From NCBI GenBank assembly GCA_910587895.1, contig CAJUOE010000302.1, forward strand, positions 1 through 22,110: 22,110 bases of DNA, given 5' to 3'. The DNA is from an uncultured Lachnospiraceae bacterium (GTDB taxonomy: Bacteria > Bacillota > Clostridia > Lachnospirales > Lachnospiraceae). The translations under genes were made by a program, and so were the position numbers. Below the pieces are notes generated by a model. That model ran no database searches and had not been told where the DNA came from. It saw only the letters and a list, made by a program, of their open reading frames with translations. Shown in pieces: positions 16,201 to 22,110 of this stretch (its first letter is position 1; each line of letters begins with the position of its first letter).

Positions 16201-19017
16201 GTCTGCCTCCGTCAGGCGGATTTCCATCGGTATGCTGATTTCTACTTTATCATTCTTATTCCATGTTCTGTTAATTGCAATATAGCCTTTCTCCGGCGTA
16301 GCTGTAACCGCCTGATTATTTACCTTAATCGTTACAGTTTTATTCTTCTGCTGATTTACCCAGCCTGGTACACGGATGTTCATTGTAAATGCTTTTGCAG
16401 CATCTGGATTGACGGTCATAACCACATTTCCGTCCCATGGGTACTGTGTCTCCTGTTTCAAACCAACCTGCGTACCGCCTACGTTGACCTTGCCATCGCT
16501 TCCGGCATACATATTAACAAATACATCGTCCTTATGTACGGTGTACATATAACCGCTGGCTGCTGCAATCGTACGCATCAGGTTCGGCGGGCAGCATGCA
16601 CATCCAAACCATGGGGAACGGGCATTTCCATTGGATGCCTGTAACAATGTACTGTAATAGAAACGGTTTCCATCCAGGTTTGTTCCTACCAGAATTGAAT
16701 TGTAGAGATTGGTCTCTATCATGTCTGCATATTTTCCATCCTCATGCAGCAGGTTCATTCTCTGGTTCCAGTTTGCAACGGCAATCGCTGCACAAATTTC
16801 CGCATAAGACTGTGCCGGCGGTAAATCGTAATCTGCACCGAATCCTTCCGACGAACTTGTAGCGGTAGCCGCTCCAACTGCACCAGTAATGTAAGTCTTC
16901 TTTGCTGTTACGGACTCCCAGATGGTATCCAGGCTGTTCAGGTAATCATCCCTGTCCGTATTTCCATTCGGCAGCATCGTTGCAATATCCGTAACGCCTG
17001 TATAGAAATATCCTGCACGTACGGAATGCCCGACTGCACTGGTCTCATCCTTAAATGGCGTTCTATCCTGCGAATATTCGTCTCCTTTATAACCACTTTC
17101 CCGCAAGCTGGCGCTTTCGCCACGCCTGTCGATCAATACCTTAACTGTATCATAGTAATCCTGTCCGGCTCCCTTGCCTTCATATTCTTCTGCCAGTTTG
17201 CCAAATTTGACCAATGCGAGTTCAATCTCTTCATGTCCGGGAACCTCATGCCTGGTTCCTGCCGGTCCAAAGGTTGCCACAATATGGTCTGCAAATCTCT
17301 TACCAGCTACATAGAGCCTGTAGTCCGGTTTCCCGATTCCCTCACGGTAACGGGTATAGGCAACCACGCCCTCTAAGAAATGGCCTGCATTATACATCTC
17401 ATGGTTCCAAAGGCTCAACCAGCGATGCGTACCTGCAGAACCTCCGCCGCTGGAACTCTGGCTGCGCAGGGTAAAGAACGTATCAATATAACCGTCTGCG
17501 TACTGCACTTTCTCAATCTTCTGAATCCAGCTCTCAATCTTATCCTCTAAGAACTTCCTGGTTGCGACCATCTCTTCATCTGTCTCATTCTGGGTCGCAG
17601 AAAGCGTATAGGAAATCGCTTCGATACTCTTATAAATATCCGAATCCTGGAATACATATCCGTTAAATGCATCGTAGTCCTTTTCGCCATTTAATTTCTT
17701 GATGGCATTGTCATAGTTTGGCTCTCCGCCGGACGCTTTTTCAATCTCTTCAATTGCCTTTTTCAGGGAAGCCTTTGCATTCACTTCCTGTTTCGGCGCC
17801 CAGAAAACATCATTCAACTGTACGTTTTCAAAAGTAACGCTGCTGTTGCTTTCTGCGGAAACAACCGCATCCTTCACCGTTACCACTGCGGTAGCCACGT
17901 ATTCTTTGTAGCCATAAACAGCCGTACCTTTGACCGTAAATGATTTCCCAACCTGGCTCTTAGCATATTTCGCAGGATCCACAGTTTCCCATGTCACAGG
18001 AATCAAACGTGAATTAAATTCTTCTGCAAAATCAAACGTCGGTTTTGTCTGACTCTTCAGAGATGGCGTCGGGTCGTCAAACTCCAGCCCGTTTGCCACT
18101 ACGGAATCCGGCAGAATCGGAGCAACTCCAGCCGCTGTTGACGTCTTATAGAGATCTATGCTCTTAACCTCTTCTGAACGCACCCGGATTGCAAATTCTG
18201 TCTCCTTGCTTTCACCTTCGTAGGTAGCTTTAAGTTTCAGCGTAGCCTGACCTTCCTTCAACCCCTTTAAGGTGACGCTGCTTTTATTAGCATCTCCTTC
18301 AATTGCTGCTACATCCGCAGGAGCAACTGACCATTCATAAGATGCGTTCTTTGCCAGCGTTTCCGGTATGGTACGCCCATCGTATGTCTGCCTGTCCCCT
18401 GTTAGCAGTTTGCTGCTGCCATTGATGGCTGCACTTTTAATCTGCTCCTTAATTTTCTTTCCGTATACTTCCCATTCACTGATGCCGATTCCGGATGTTC
18501 CCTGGACATTACGGCCTACCAGCATACGAATTGCTGTCGTTGTTACCGGATTTTCAAAATTGACGATATTCCAGACTCCGCTGGCACCGTTATATCCTCC
18601 ATGTTCCGTACCTGCATCCGTAATATCTTTCCATTGTCCATTATCCTGGTACTGCACCTTTGCATTTGAGGGCCATACGACGCCACCGCCATCAGACCAC
18701 CACATAACGCGCATGGACGCCACCGTCTGCGGCTGCCCCCAGGTAAGCGTAACCGGCATCGGATAAGCAGATTCCGCTGCGTTCCAGCTGTTCCAGCTTG
18801 TACTTGCAACTCCCGTAGCCAGTTTCCCGTCATTGACATTTTTCACCGGCGTATTCTCACGCGGCGCTGAAGCTGTAGCGCTACGCGCAAGATTACCTTC
18901 TGCCACCGGCGTATCAGCCAGTTCAAGGTCACCTGCCGCCGCCTGCAATGACGTTGCCGGAAGCATTGTGAATACCATGGCCAGGCTCAATGCCATGGCC
19001 AATAATCTTCGTTTCAT
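13210..19017 (-). CDS. Secreted multidomain GH127 glycosidase (beta-L-arabinofuranosidase type) with FIVAR repeats
   Basis: 1,935 residues from the ATG at 19017, chosen because GGAGG lies 7 nt upstream and a signal peptide follows at once (1-27, ending LQAAAG). Reading farther upstream is possible but lacks these signals. Domains: discoidin-like (about 42-188), two Ig-like (195-280 and 285-383), GH127 (about 393-1055), second discoidin-like (about 1087-1220), eight FIVAR repeats of about 68 residues (1228-1774), then a very Lys-rich pair of Ig-like domains (1775-1935). Known HypBA1 residues are matched: acid/base Glu724, zinc ligands Glu740 and Cys742 (EIC), and the CCPPN pair Cys808-Cys809 with the nucleophile Cys. 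The 16-residue Glu-Glu spacing equals that of Glu322 and Glu338. Likely substrate is L-arabinofuranose on plant cell-wall glycans. There is no LPXTG; the basic tail may hold it at the wall. Confidence 0.93.
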   Translation of the reverse strand: MKRRLLAMALSLAMVFTMLPATSLQAAAGDLELADTPVAEGNLARSATASAPRENTPVKNVNDGKLATGVASTSWNSWNAAESAYPMPVTLTWGQPQTVASMRVMWWSDGGGVVWPSNAKVQYQDNGQWKDITDAGTEHGGYNGASGVWNIVNFENPVTTTAIRMLVGRNVQGTSGIGISEWEVYGKKIKEQIKSAAINGSSKLLTGDRQTYDGRTIPETLAKNASYEWSVAPADVAAIEGDANKSSVTLKGLKEGQATLKLKATYEGESKETEFAIRVRSEEVKSIDLYKTSTAAGVAPILPDSVVANGLEFDDPTPSLKSQTKPTFDFAEEFNSRLIPVTWETVDPAKYAKSQVGKSFTVKGTAVYGYKEYVATAVVTVKDAVVSAESNSSVTFENVQLNDVFWAPKQEVNAKASLKKAIEEIEKASGGEPNYDNAIKKLNGEKDYDAFNGYVFQDSDIYKSIEAISYTLSATQNETDEEMVATRKFLEDKIESWIQKIEKVQYADGYIDTFFTLRSQSSSGGGSAGTHRWLSLWNHEMYNAGHFLEGVVAYTRYREGIGKPDYRLYVAGKRFADHIVATFGPAGTRHEVPGHEEIELALVKFGKLAEEYEGKGAGQDYYDTVKVLIDRRGESASLRESGYKGDEYSQDRTPFKDETSAVGHSVRAGYFYTGVTDIATMLPNGNTDRDDYLNSLDTIWESVTAKKTYITGAVGAATATSSSEGFGADYDLPPAQSYAEICAAIAVANWNQRMNLLHEDGKYADMIETNLYNSILVGTNLDGNRFYYSTLLQASNGNARSPWFGCACCPPNLMRTIAAASGYMYTVHKDDVFVNMYAGSDGKVNVGGTQVGLKQETQYPWDGNVVMTVNPDAAKAFTMNIRVPGWVNQQKNKTVTIKVNNQAVTATPEKGYIAINRTWNKNDKVEISIPMEIRLTEADPNIVATQGRIAIQRGPIVYCMEKAGNAQLNPEISDFNPLNFVIPRDVQLTATYNEDLLNGVVEITGNVKYQDGSNQVDAKLQAIPYYAWNNRGDDAEFVAGQENPKNNSSKMLIWTNAANASSSGGTDVSPDDAEPEIPVIPIPQLRNYATPSVSFTGWGMGADLFADDSMDTYWNGHSDPNIATSPQWMMYDFGDKSVQISGMTIKFFGDANCLPPTNIKVEYKDGAAWKEVTRKGTWTYPKDTINSYEFEQPVTTTAIRVTMVHDNNKPVCVYDWKLIGDITATDAQKTELSGKVSEIDAAVKKLNQSDYTTESWDALQTALTAAKAAVENANIGIIALTEAEKALLVANAKLDKKADAAVVATLQNMVTKYETDKELYSTASWTEFEKTLAEAKEVLEANSGKSAINAARKKLAAAAESLDKKATAAQVNDLKAELAKYTESEYTAASWAKVRAAYTQANTVANSTEPGEAAVAAAKSALENVISKLDKKAGAAAVNGLATEVAKYVESEYTADSWKRFAYTLAEVKAVAESTDPGANQVAAAKISLDTAKDKLEKKASSSAVTALTTSVESVLASVNQTEYTKESWADFTRVLNDIKQSAANASQSQIEALNASLDNAKDALKKKATAAEVEAFKNGLATYKAYKESDYLPAGYAALASVLKRADEVAEDASASTIEATNKLLTDAAKKLVTVASYNNLKAAVEREGTYDKNQYTAEVWDAYATAIKNAQKVLNAKDITQAEVNAATEALATAESKLQKNGGSTEDVNKTALNASIAAAKAKVQAAYTPASWTKMQTALRAAEAVAANSTATQAQVDKAKADLDNAVRELVAYTTTKKKATIGLKESFSVKSNGSTYTTSKSSVVKITNAKTGQVKGMKTGKAVVKATNNTTGKITEYTITVKKAPKKISKVTFNKKAIKNKKATLKKGKSATLKVTLPKGTASYKITYTSSKKKIATVDAKGKIKAKKKGKTTITVKTFNKKKMTFTLTVK

Positions 19018-19051
19018 CCTTTTTCCTCCTTCTTTTTCATAATGATACTTC

Positions 19052-19080
19052 ATTATATCAATTTTTCTGACTGTAAAAAA
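19052..19080 (-). promoter_or_regulatory. Probable promoter of the GH127 gene
   Basis: A perfect TATAAT (19052-19057) lies on the minus strand about 34 nt upstream of the start codon. The -35 region (about 19075-19080) is only T-rich, so the gene may need an activator. Confidence 0.5.
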
Positions 19081-19180
19081 TAATACTTTTTTAAGGTAGG
19101 GGTAGATATTTAATGTTGCATGGTGGGACTTACTACCAGTCCACATTCATCCTGCCATGGTGGTTGTAGCCAAAAAATCA

Positions 19181-19209
19181 TTTACAAATTCATATATCCA
19201 TGCTATCAT
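19181..19209 (+). promoter_or_regulatory. Promoter of the Rpn-family gene
   Basis: TTTACA (19181-19186), a 17-nt spacer and TATCAT (19204-19209) on the plus strand. The start near 19216 gives a leader of about 185 nt before the ATG at 19402. Confidence 0.6.
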
Positions 19210-19215
19210 AACGAA

Positions 19216-19401
19216 AAGCATATTTTCTTGCAGCATATCTTGCAACATCTAATCAGAATCTGAGAGTTCAGGAAATCCATGCTTTAAACCTTAGTAACTA
19301 ATTCTTATCAAACCAAACAAGCTGGAGGTTCTGAGCAAGTCCTCCGGCGCTTGTCATATGTCCCTTTCGGGAACCCTTCTAACAATCAAGGAGGATACCA
19401 G
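19216..19401 (+). other. Long structured leader of the Rpn-family gene
   Basis: AAAGCAT near 19214-19220 can pair with ATGCTTT near 19280-19287 and encloses two small hairpins (TTGCA/TGCAA and CTGA/TCAG). Further on CAAGC...GCTTG and GGAGG...CCTCC nest in a larger stem (about 19318-19356), followed by a small CCC-TTTC-GGG hairpin. There is no U-run after any of these, so no attenuator is evident. The ribosome binding site AAGGAGG follows at about 19389-19395. Confidence 0.4.
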
Positions 19402-19506
19402 ATGAATGATGGAAATGTAAAAAACAACTACAAAGACACGATTTTCCGGATGCTGTTTTCGGAAAAGGAATCTCTGTTGAGCCTGTACAACGCGCTCAAT
19501 GGTACA

Positions 19507-19584
19507 GGCGGGAAGGCAAATGCGCAGCATTTCTGGAATGCCTTCCGCCGACTTGGCAGGTGACGCGTAGCGGCGCGTGCCGAT
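19507..19584 (+). repeat. GC-rich palindromic insert within the Rpn-family gene
   Basis: About 78 bp (boundaries uncertain by a few codons) separate NGT from the SAMDTEGLKITT continuation, where homologues as I recall them run straight through. GGCGGGAAGGCA (19507-19518) pairs with TGCCTTCCGCC (19539-19549) with one bulge. Inside it AAATGC-GCA-GCATTT (19518-19532) forms a second hairpin. A weaker stem links GGCA/CGCG with CGCG/TGCC (about 19555-19581). The length is a multiple of three, but one TGA is included. Confidence 0.6.
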
Positions 19585-20229
19585 AGCGCTATGGATACGG
19601 AGGGGCTTAAGATTACCACACTGGAGAACACAGTCTACATGAATTACAAAAACGATGTCTCCTTCGTCTTCAGTTCGGAGCTTATGCTTTACGAACACCA
19701 GTCCACATTCAACCCGAACATGCCCCTGCGCAGCCTGATCTATGTGACACGAATTCTACAGGGGATGATAAAGGACCGGGACTTGTACAGCTCCGTCTTA
19801 ATCAAGATCCCTGCGCCAAGGTTTGTCATATTTTATAATGGGACGACTCCCCAGCCGGAACGCAGGGTACTGAGACTTTCCGATGCCTTTGAGGAAGGCT
19901 CCTTCCCAGATACAAAAATGAAGGGGGAACCAACACAGCCGGAATTAGAACTAATCGTGACGGCATACAACATAAACGCCGGGTGCAACCCGGAACTGAT
20001 GGAGGCCTGCCAGCTGCTAAAGGAATATGCACTGTATGTGGAACAGGTCAGGAAACATGCCAGGACAGCAGATTTGCCGCAGGCAGTGGAGAAGGCGGTG
20101 GACTACTGCATACGAAATGGGATTCTGGCTGATTTCCTGTCAAAGAACCGAGCGGAGGCGATTGCAATGAGCATCTTTGAGTATGACGAAGAAAAACATA
20201 TCAAAAATGAAAAAGAAATTTCCTACAAA

Positions 20230-20301
20230 GAAGGACATAAATCCGGCTTGGAAGAAGGGCACAAATCCGGCCTGGAAGAAGGACATAAATCCGGCCTGGA
20301 A
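20230..20301 (+). repeat. Three tandem 24-bp repeats in the Rpn gene
   Basis: Units at 20230-20253, 20254-20277 and 20278-20301 differ at only a few bases and encode EGHKSGLE three times. Such charged repeats are common near the C-terminus of Rpn-family proteins and vary in number by slippage. Confidence 0.9.
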
Positions 20302-20426
20302 GAAGGTGAAGAACGCCTGAATCTGCTCAACATGAAATTAGTGGATGATAACCGTATAGATGATCTGCATAAAATCATGAAAGACAAGAACTACCGACAA
20401 AAGCTTTACGCAGAGTATGGTATCTG

Positions 20427-20455
20427 ATGATAATCTGTTTTATTGCTTGTATAAT
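20427..20455 (+). promoter_or_regulatory. Promoter of the 76-residue protein gene
   Basis: ATGATA (20427-20432), a 17-nt spacer and TATAAT (20450-20455), overlapping the stop codon of the Rpn gene and about 40 nt upstream of the next ATG. Confidence 0.55.
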
Positions 20456-20495
20456 ACCATATATTGTTACCATAAACTTTAAAAGGAGCGTAATT

Positions 20496-20726
20496 ATGTG
20501 CAAAGTAATCATTGATAGACCAGAAGAAAAAGCGGGATTTATCATTTTTAACCATCTGTATTCCCGCAAGGACGAAGATTTTACATTGCAGGATTTATTA
20601 CCGGAACTGCAACCCTACGGCTTAAATTTGTCTGAAGAAAATCTACAGCGGGAAATTAATATGTTAATCGAGGATGGAGCTGTTTCCCAACGAGTAGGAC
20701 ATTACACACGCGTTGCTATGTTGTAA
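20496..20726 (+). CDS. Small protein of unknown function, possible winged-helix
   Basis: 76 residues from an ATG with AAAAGGAG 7 nt upstream. An upstream in-frame ATG at 20427 lacks a ribosome binding site and would add a hydrophobic leader across the promoter, so I reject it. The sequence has a charged N-terminus and a FTLQDLLPELQPYG segment. It then has SEENLQREINMLIEDGAV and RVGHYTRV, which reads like helix-helix-wing of a small winged-helix domain. I do not recognise the family. A promoter and terminator of its own suggest it is expressed independently of the damaged Rpn gene. Confidence 0.65.
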   Translation: MCKVIIDRPEEKAGFIIFNHLYSRKDEDFTLQDLLPELQPYGLNLSEENLQREINMLIEDGAVSQRVGHYTRVAML

Positions 20727-20772
20727 TGATTTCTCTTTATAATATGTGAATATTTGAACTGACGCAAAATTG

Positions 20773-20818
20773 TTGGAGCAAGCCTGTATGGCAATGACAG
20801 ATTTGCTCCAAATTTTTC
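20773..20818 (+). terminator. Terminator of the 76-residue protein gene
   Basis: TTGGAGCAA (20773-20781) and TTGCTCCAA (20803-20811) form a perfect 9-bp stem with a smaller GCC/GGC stem inside, followed by ATTTTTC on the plus strand. Confidence 0.85.
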
Positions 20819-20864
20819 TCTCAAAAAATTAAAATGACAGTGCCTTTTATAGCAATCCAATAAA

Positions 20865-21431
20865 TTATTGCACATAATTGCACGAACGAAACCATCCCAG
20901 ACAATCCGTGGAATTGACAGTTGAAAATGCCTTTTCGACTGCATCCGGCAATCTTGACGCTATACGGACTTTCTCTTTCCTTAAATTTGCCTTGATTTTT
21001 GACCACATTTTTTCTATTGGGTTTAAGTCCGGGCTGTAAGGCGGCAGATAAAGGTATCTGATCCCCGATGAGTCCAGCAGCTGCCTTACCGCTTTCGCAT
21101 GGTGGGAGCGCATATTGTCCATAATGATGATGTCATCCTTTGACAAGGTCGGCAGCAAAGTGTCCTCCAGGTATTCTGCAAAGCGCCCCGCAGTTGTCCC
21201 TCCCTGATATACGGTATGGGCTGTCCTTCCGTCCAAACGTATGGATGACAGGATTGTGGTATTGCATGGCGTATTCAACGGAGTGCTGTCCACTGCCCGC
21301 TCGTTTGTCTTTGAACGGGCGTAATGCCTTGTCATATTGATGTTGATGCCGCTTTCGTCCAGAAATACAAGGTTATTTATGTTGCTCCCCGGCATATGCT
21401 TTTTCCATTCCTCCCTCTTGCCCCTGACATC
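20865..21431 (-). CDS. IS630 transposase, second frame (DDE catalytic domain)
   Basis: This is the C-terminal part of the transposase, read from the frame change at 21432 through DVRGKREEWKKHMPG to the stop at 20865. All three catalytic acids are present: Asp in VFLDESG, Asp in IIMDNMRSHHA, and Glu in LPPYSPDLNPIEKMW. There is an ATG at 21393-21395, but no good ribosome binding site, and the domain needs the preceding DNA-binding part. Therefore it is probably made as a fusion by frameshifting, or it is inactive. Confidence 0.88.
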   Translation of the reverse strand, partial: DVRGKREEWKKHMPGSNINNLVFLDESGININMTRHYARSKTNERAVDSTPLNTPCNTTILSSIRLDGRTAHTVYQGGTTAGRFAEYLEDTLLPTLSKDDIIIMDNMRSHHAKAVRQLLDSSGIRYLYLPPYSPDLNPIEKMWSKIKANLRKEKVRIASRLPDAVEKAFSTVNSTDCLGWFRSCNYVQ

Positions 21432-21792
21432 GGGGACGCTCCTGTTCCGAAACGTGGAGGGACTTCTTTTTATAAATATATCCGAGTTTCAGGACGGCTT
21501 TGCGGACGGTCTCGTCGCTTACTGGCAGCTTTAGCCGATCCCGTATTTCATGGATTGTAATATCCGGCTGCGCCTGTATTAACTGGTCAATAGCCAGGAT
21601 GTCTGCCTGGCTGAGGGCAGGCCTGCGCCCACGCTGGGAGACCCTTGTTTCCACAGAGCCGGTCTCGTGCATCCTTTTTTCCAAGCGGTAGACAGTGCTG
21701 ATACTCACGGAAAAGCATTCTGCAACTTCCTTTGCATTGTGTGTTTTGTTCCAGGCATCGATGAGCAGCCTTCGCGTTTCATTATGTAACAT
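21373..21792 (-). CDS. IS630 transposase, first frame (helix-turn-helix DNA-binding domain)
   Basis: The chosen start is the ATG at 21792, which follows GAGGTG at 7 nt; the GTG at 21801 overlaps that ribosome binding site. It encodes a helix-turn-helix with VAECFSVSISTVYRLEKRM, then a second one with RGRRPALSQADILAIDQLI and DETVRKAVLKLGY, the usual paired N-terminal arrangement in IS630. After SLHVSEQERP the frame leaves the family sequence and ends at 21373 with an unrelated tail. The continuation lies in the +1 frame. Confidence 0.88.
   Translation of the reverse strand: MLHNETRRLLIDAWNKTHNAKEVAECFSVSISTVYRLEKRMHETGSVETRVSQRGRRPALSQADILAIDQLIQAQPDITIHEIRDRLKLPVSDETVRKAVLKLGYIYKKKSLHVSEQERPRCQGQEGGMEKAYAGEQHK
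21432..21435 (-). other. CCCC frame-change site in the IS630 transposase
   Basis: On the minus strand CGT-CCC-CGA reads ERP then leaves the family sequence. Skipping one C gives CGT-CCC-GAT and continues ERPDVRGK in register. It is either a programmed +1 slip on a proline codon, an old mutation, or a homopolymer error. Confidence 0.7.
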
Positions 21793-21861
21793 AATAATCA
21801 CCTCTTGATTCTATCATAAACCTTATATCAAGTAGGTGCGGTATTATCTTGGATTGCTATA

Positions 21862-22110
21862 GTTTTCTCTATCTGTAGCCTCTTAATATAATATAGCAAA
21901 TTTTATCTCTATTTTATATTATTTTTTGAAATTCTCATTTGATTGATGCCAGATAAAGATATTTATCTGTGACAAGCATATTGAAAAAGGTTTCTGCATA
22001 TGCTATAATGCCAATAGGCAAAAAGAGAATACAAGTCCATTTGGACAAAAGAACGAATATCAGACAGAGGATTATCTGTATTGGAGATTGTAGGATTGAA
22101 AAAGAAATCA
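21862..22110 (+). other. Region downstream of the IS630 element with no assignable gene
   Basis: AT-rich sequence ending at the window edge. It contains the promoter at 21981-22009 and a small GTCC-ATTT-GGAC hairpin in the predicted leader. Two frames stay open to the end, one from the ATG at 22008 (inside the -10 box, no ribosome binding site) and one from a TTG at about 22096 after GGAG. Neither can be judged without the next bases. Confidence 0.5.
21981..22009 (+). promoter_or_regulatory. Strong promoter reading out of the window
   Basis: TTGAAA (21981-21986), a 17-nt spacer and TATAAT (22004-22009). The transcript would start near 22016, and the gene it serves lies beyond the window. Confidence 0.75.

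Larger units (their letters stand above)
19402..20427 (+). pseudogene. Rpn-family nuclease/putative transposase (PD-(D/E)XK) interrupted by an in-frame TGA
   Basis: Rpn-family proteins are PD-(D/E)XK nucleases linked to recombination and, in E. coli, to phage defence. The first piece (19402-19563) starts at an ATG with AAGGAGG 6-7 nt upstream and gives NNYKDTIFRMLFSEKES and SLYNALNGT, then runs into foreign sequence and a TGA at 19561-19563. The same frame resumes in GLKITTLENTVYMNYKND and continues to 20427. It carries the active-site elements Asp in NDVSF and Glu-x-Gln in YEHQST, followed by RFVIFYNGT and AEAIAMSIFEYDEE. Near the C-terminus three copies of an 8-residue EGHKSGLE unit occur. 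The break is a hairpin-forming insert (about 19507-19584). As written the full protein needs stop read-through; the second part could start at the ATG at 19591, which lacks a good ribosome binding site. Confidence 0.85.
20850..21859 (-). mobile_element. IS630-family insertion sequence with terminal inverted repeats and TA target duplication
   Basis: TATAGCAATCCAA (20848-20860) and its exact complement TTGGATTGCTATA (21849-21861) bound the element. Beyond those 13 bp the ends remain about 60-70% alike for a further 20 bp, including GCAC and a closing TTG. The outermost TA on each side (20848-20849 and 21860-21861) is the duplication typical of IS630/Tc1-mariner elements. The element is about 1,010 bp and holds one transposase in two frames. 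It landed between the terminator of the small gene and a plus-strand promoter region. Confidence 0.92.

Noticed and set aside
19018..19146. N-terminal extension of the GH127 protein to 19146
   Set aside because: It would place 43 residues before a standard signal peptide and would cross the promoter; the ATG at 19017 has a strong ribosome binding site.
20230..20301. 24-bp repeats as a CRISPR-like array
   Set aside because: There are no spacers; the units are directly adjacent and in frame within a coding sequence.
20427..20495. Earlier start for the 76-residue protein
   Set aside because: The ATG at 20427 coincides with the -35 region of a promoter and has no ribosome binding site, while the ATG at 20496 has AAAAGGAG in place.
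22008..22110. Plus-strand frame open to the end of the window from ATG at 22008
   Set aside because: The ATG is inside a strong -10 box and lacks a ribosome binding site; 34 codons at the window edge are not enough to call.

Overview
The window looks like chromosomal DNA from a gut-type anaerobic Clostridia, most likely Lachnospiraceae. The evidence is the low-to-moderate GC content, strong AGGAGG ribosome binding sites, [FeFe]-hydrogenase maturases, an OmpR/multi-pass histidine kinase pair, and a very large FIVAR-repeat glycosidase. Almost everything from 1 to 19017 is on the minus strand. The last 3 kb is a small plus-strand accessory patch carrying an insertion sequence.

Reading the minus strand from right to left. 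A 1,935-residue secreted GH127 (beta-L-arabinofuranosidase type) enzyme occupies 13210-19017. Next comes a metal-dependent amidohydrolase with a duplicated Shine-Dalgarno (11886-13061), then a 580-bp gap that ends in a promoter and a structured, terminator-bearing leader upstream of hydE. hydE and hydG follow (10256-11302, 8782-10200); they make parts of the hydrogenase H-cluster. After them come a coiled-coil protein with its own strong promoter (7729-8694), a response regulator and sensor kinase operon (7581 to 4069), a YbhJ-like aconitase-family hydratase with its own promoter (1673-3979), and an AI-2E-family membrane transporter (240-1601). Two tandem terminators (111-219) close that block. 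The first 83 bp are the start of another minus-strand gene, probably an IS30-type helix-turn-helix protein, cut by the window edge.

On the plus strand, 19402-20427 is an Rpn-family (PD-(D/E)XK) nuclease gene broken by a GC-rich, hairpin-forming in-frame insert that carries a TGA. It is followed by a 76-residue unknown protein with its own promoter and terminator. An IS630-family element (20850-21859) has clear inverted repeats, a TA duplication, and a transposase split by a +1 frame change at a CCCC run. The final 250 bp hold a good promoter that drives something beyond the window.

The points most worth a second look are the hydE leader RNA, which I cannot assign to a riboswitch class I know, and the palindromic insert in the Rpn gene. 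No CRISPR array, tRNA or rRNA was seen.
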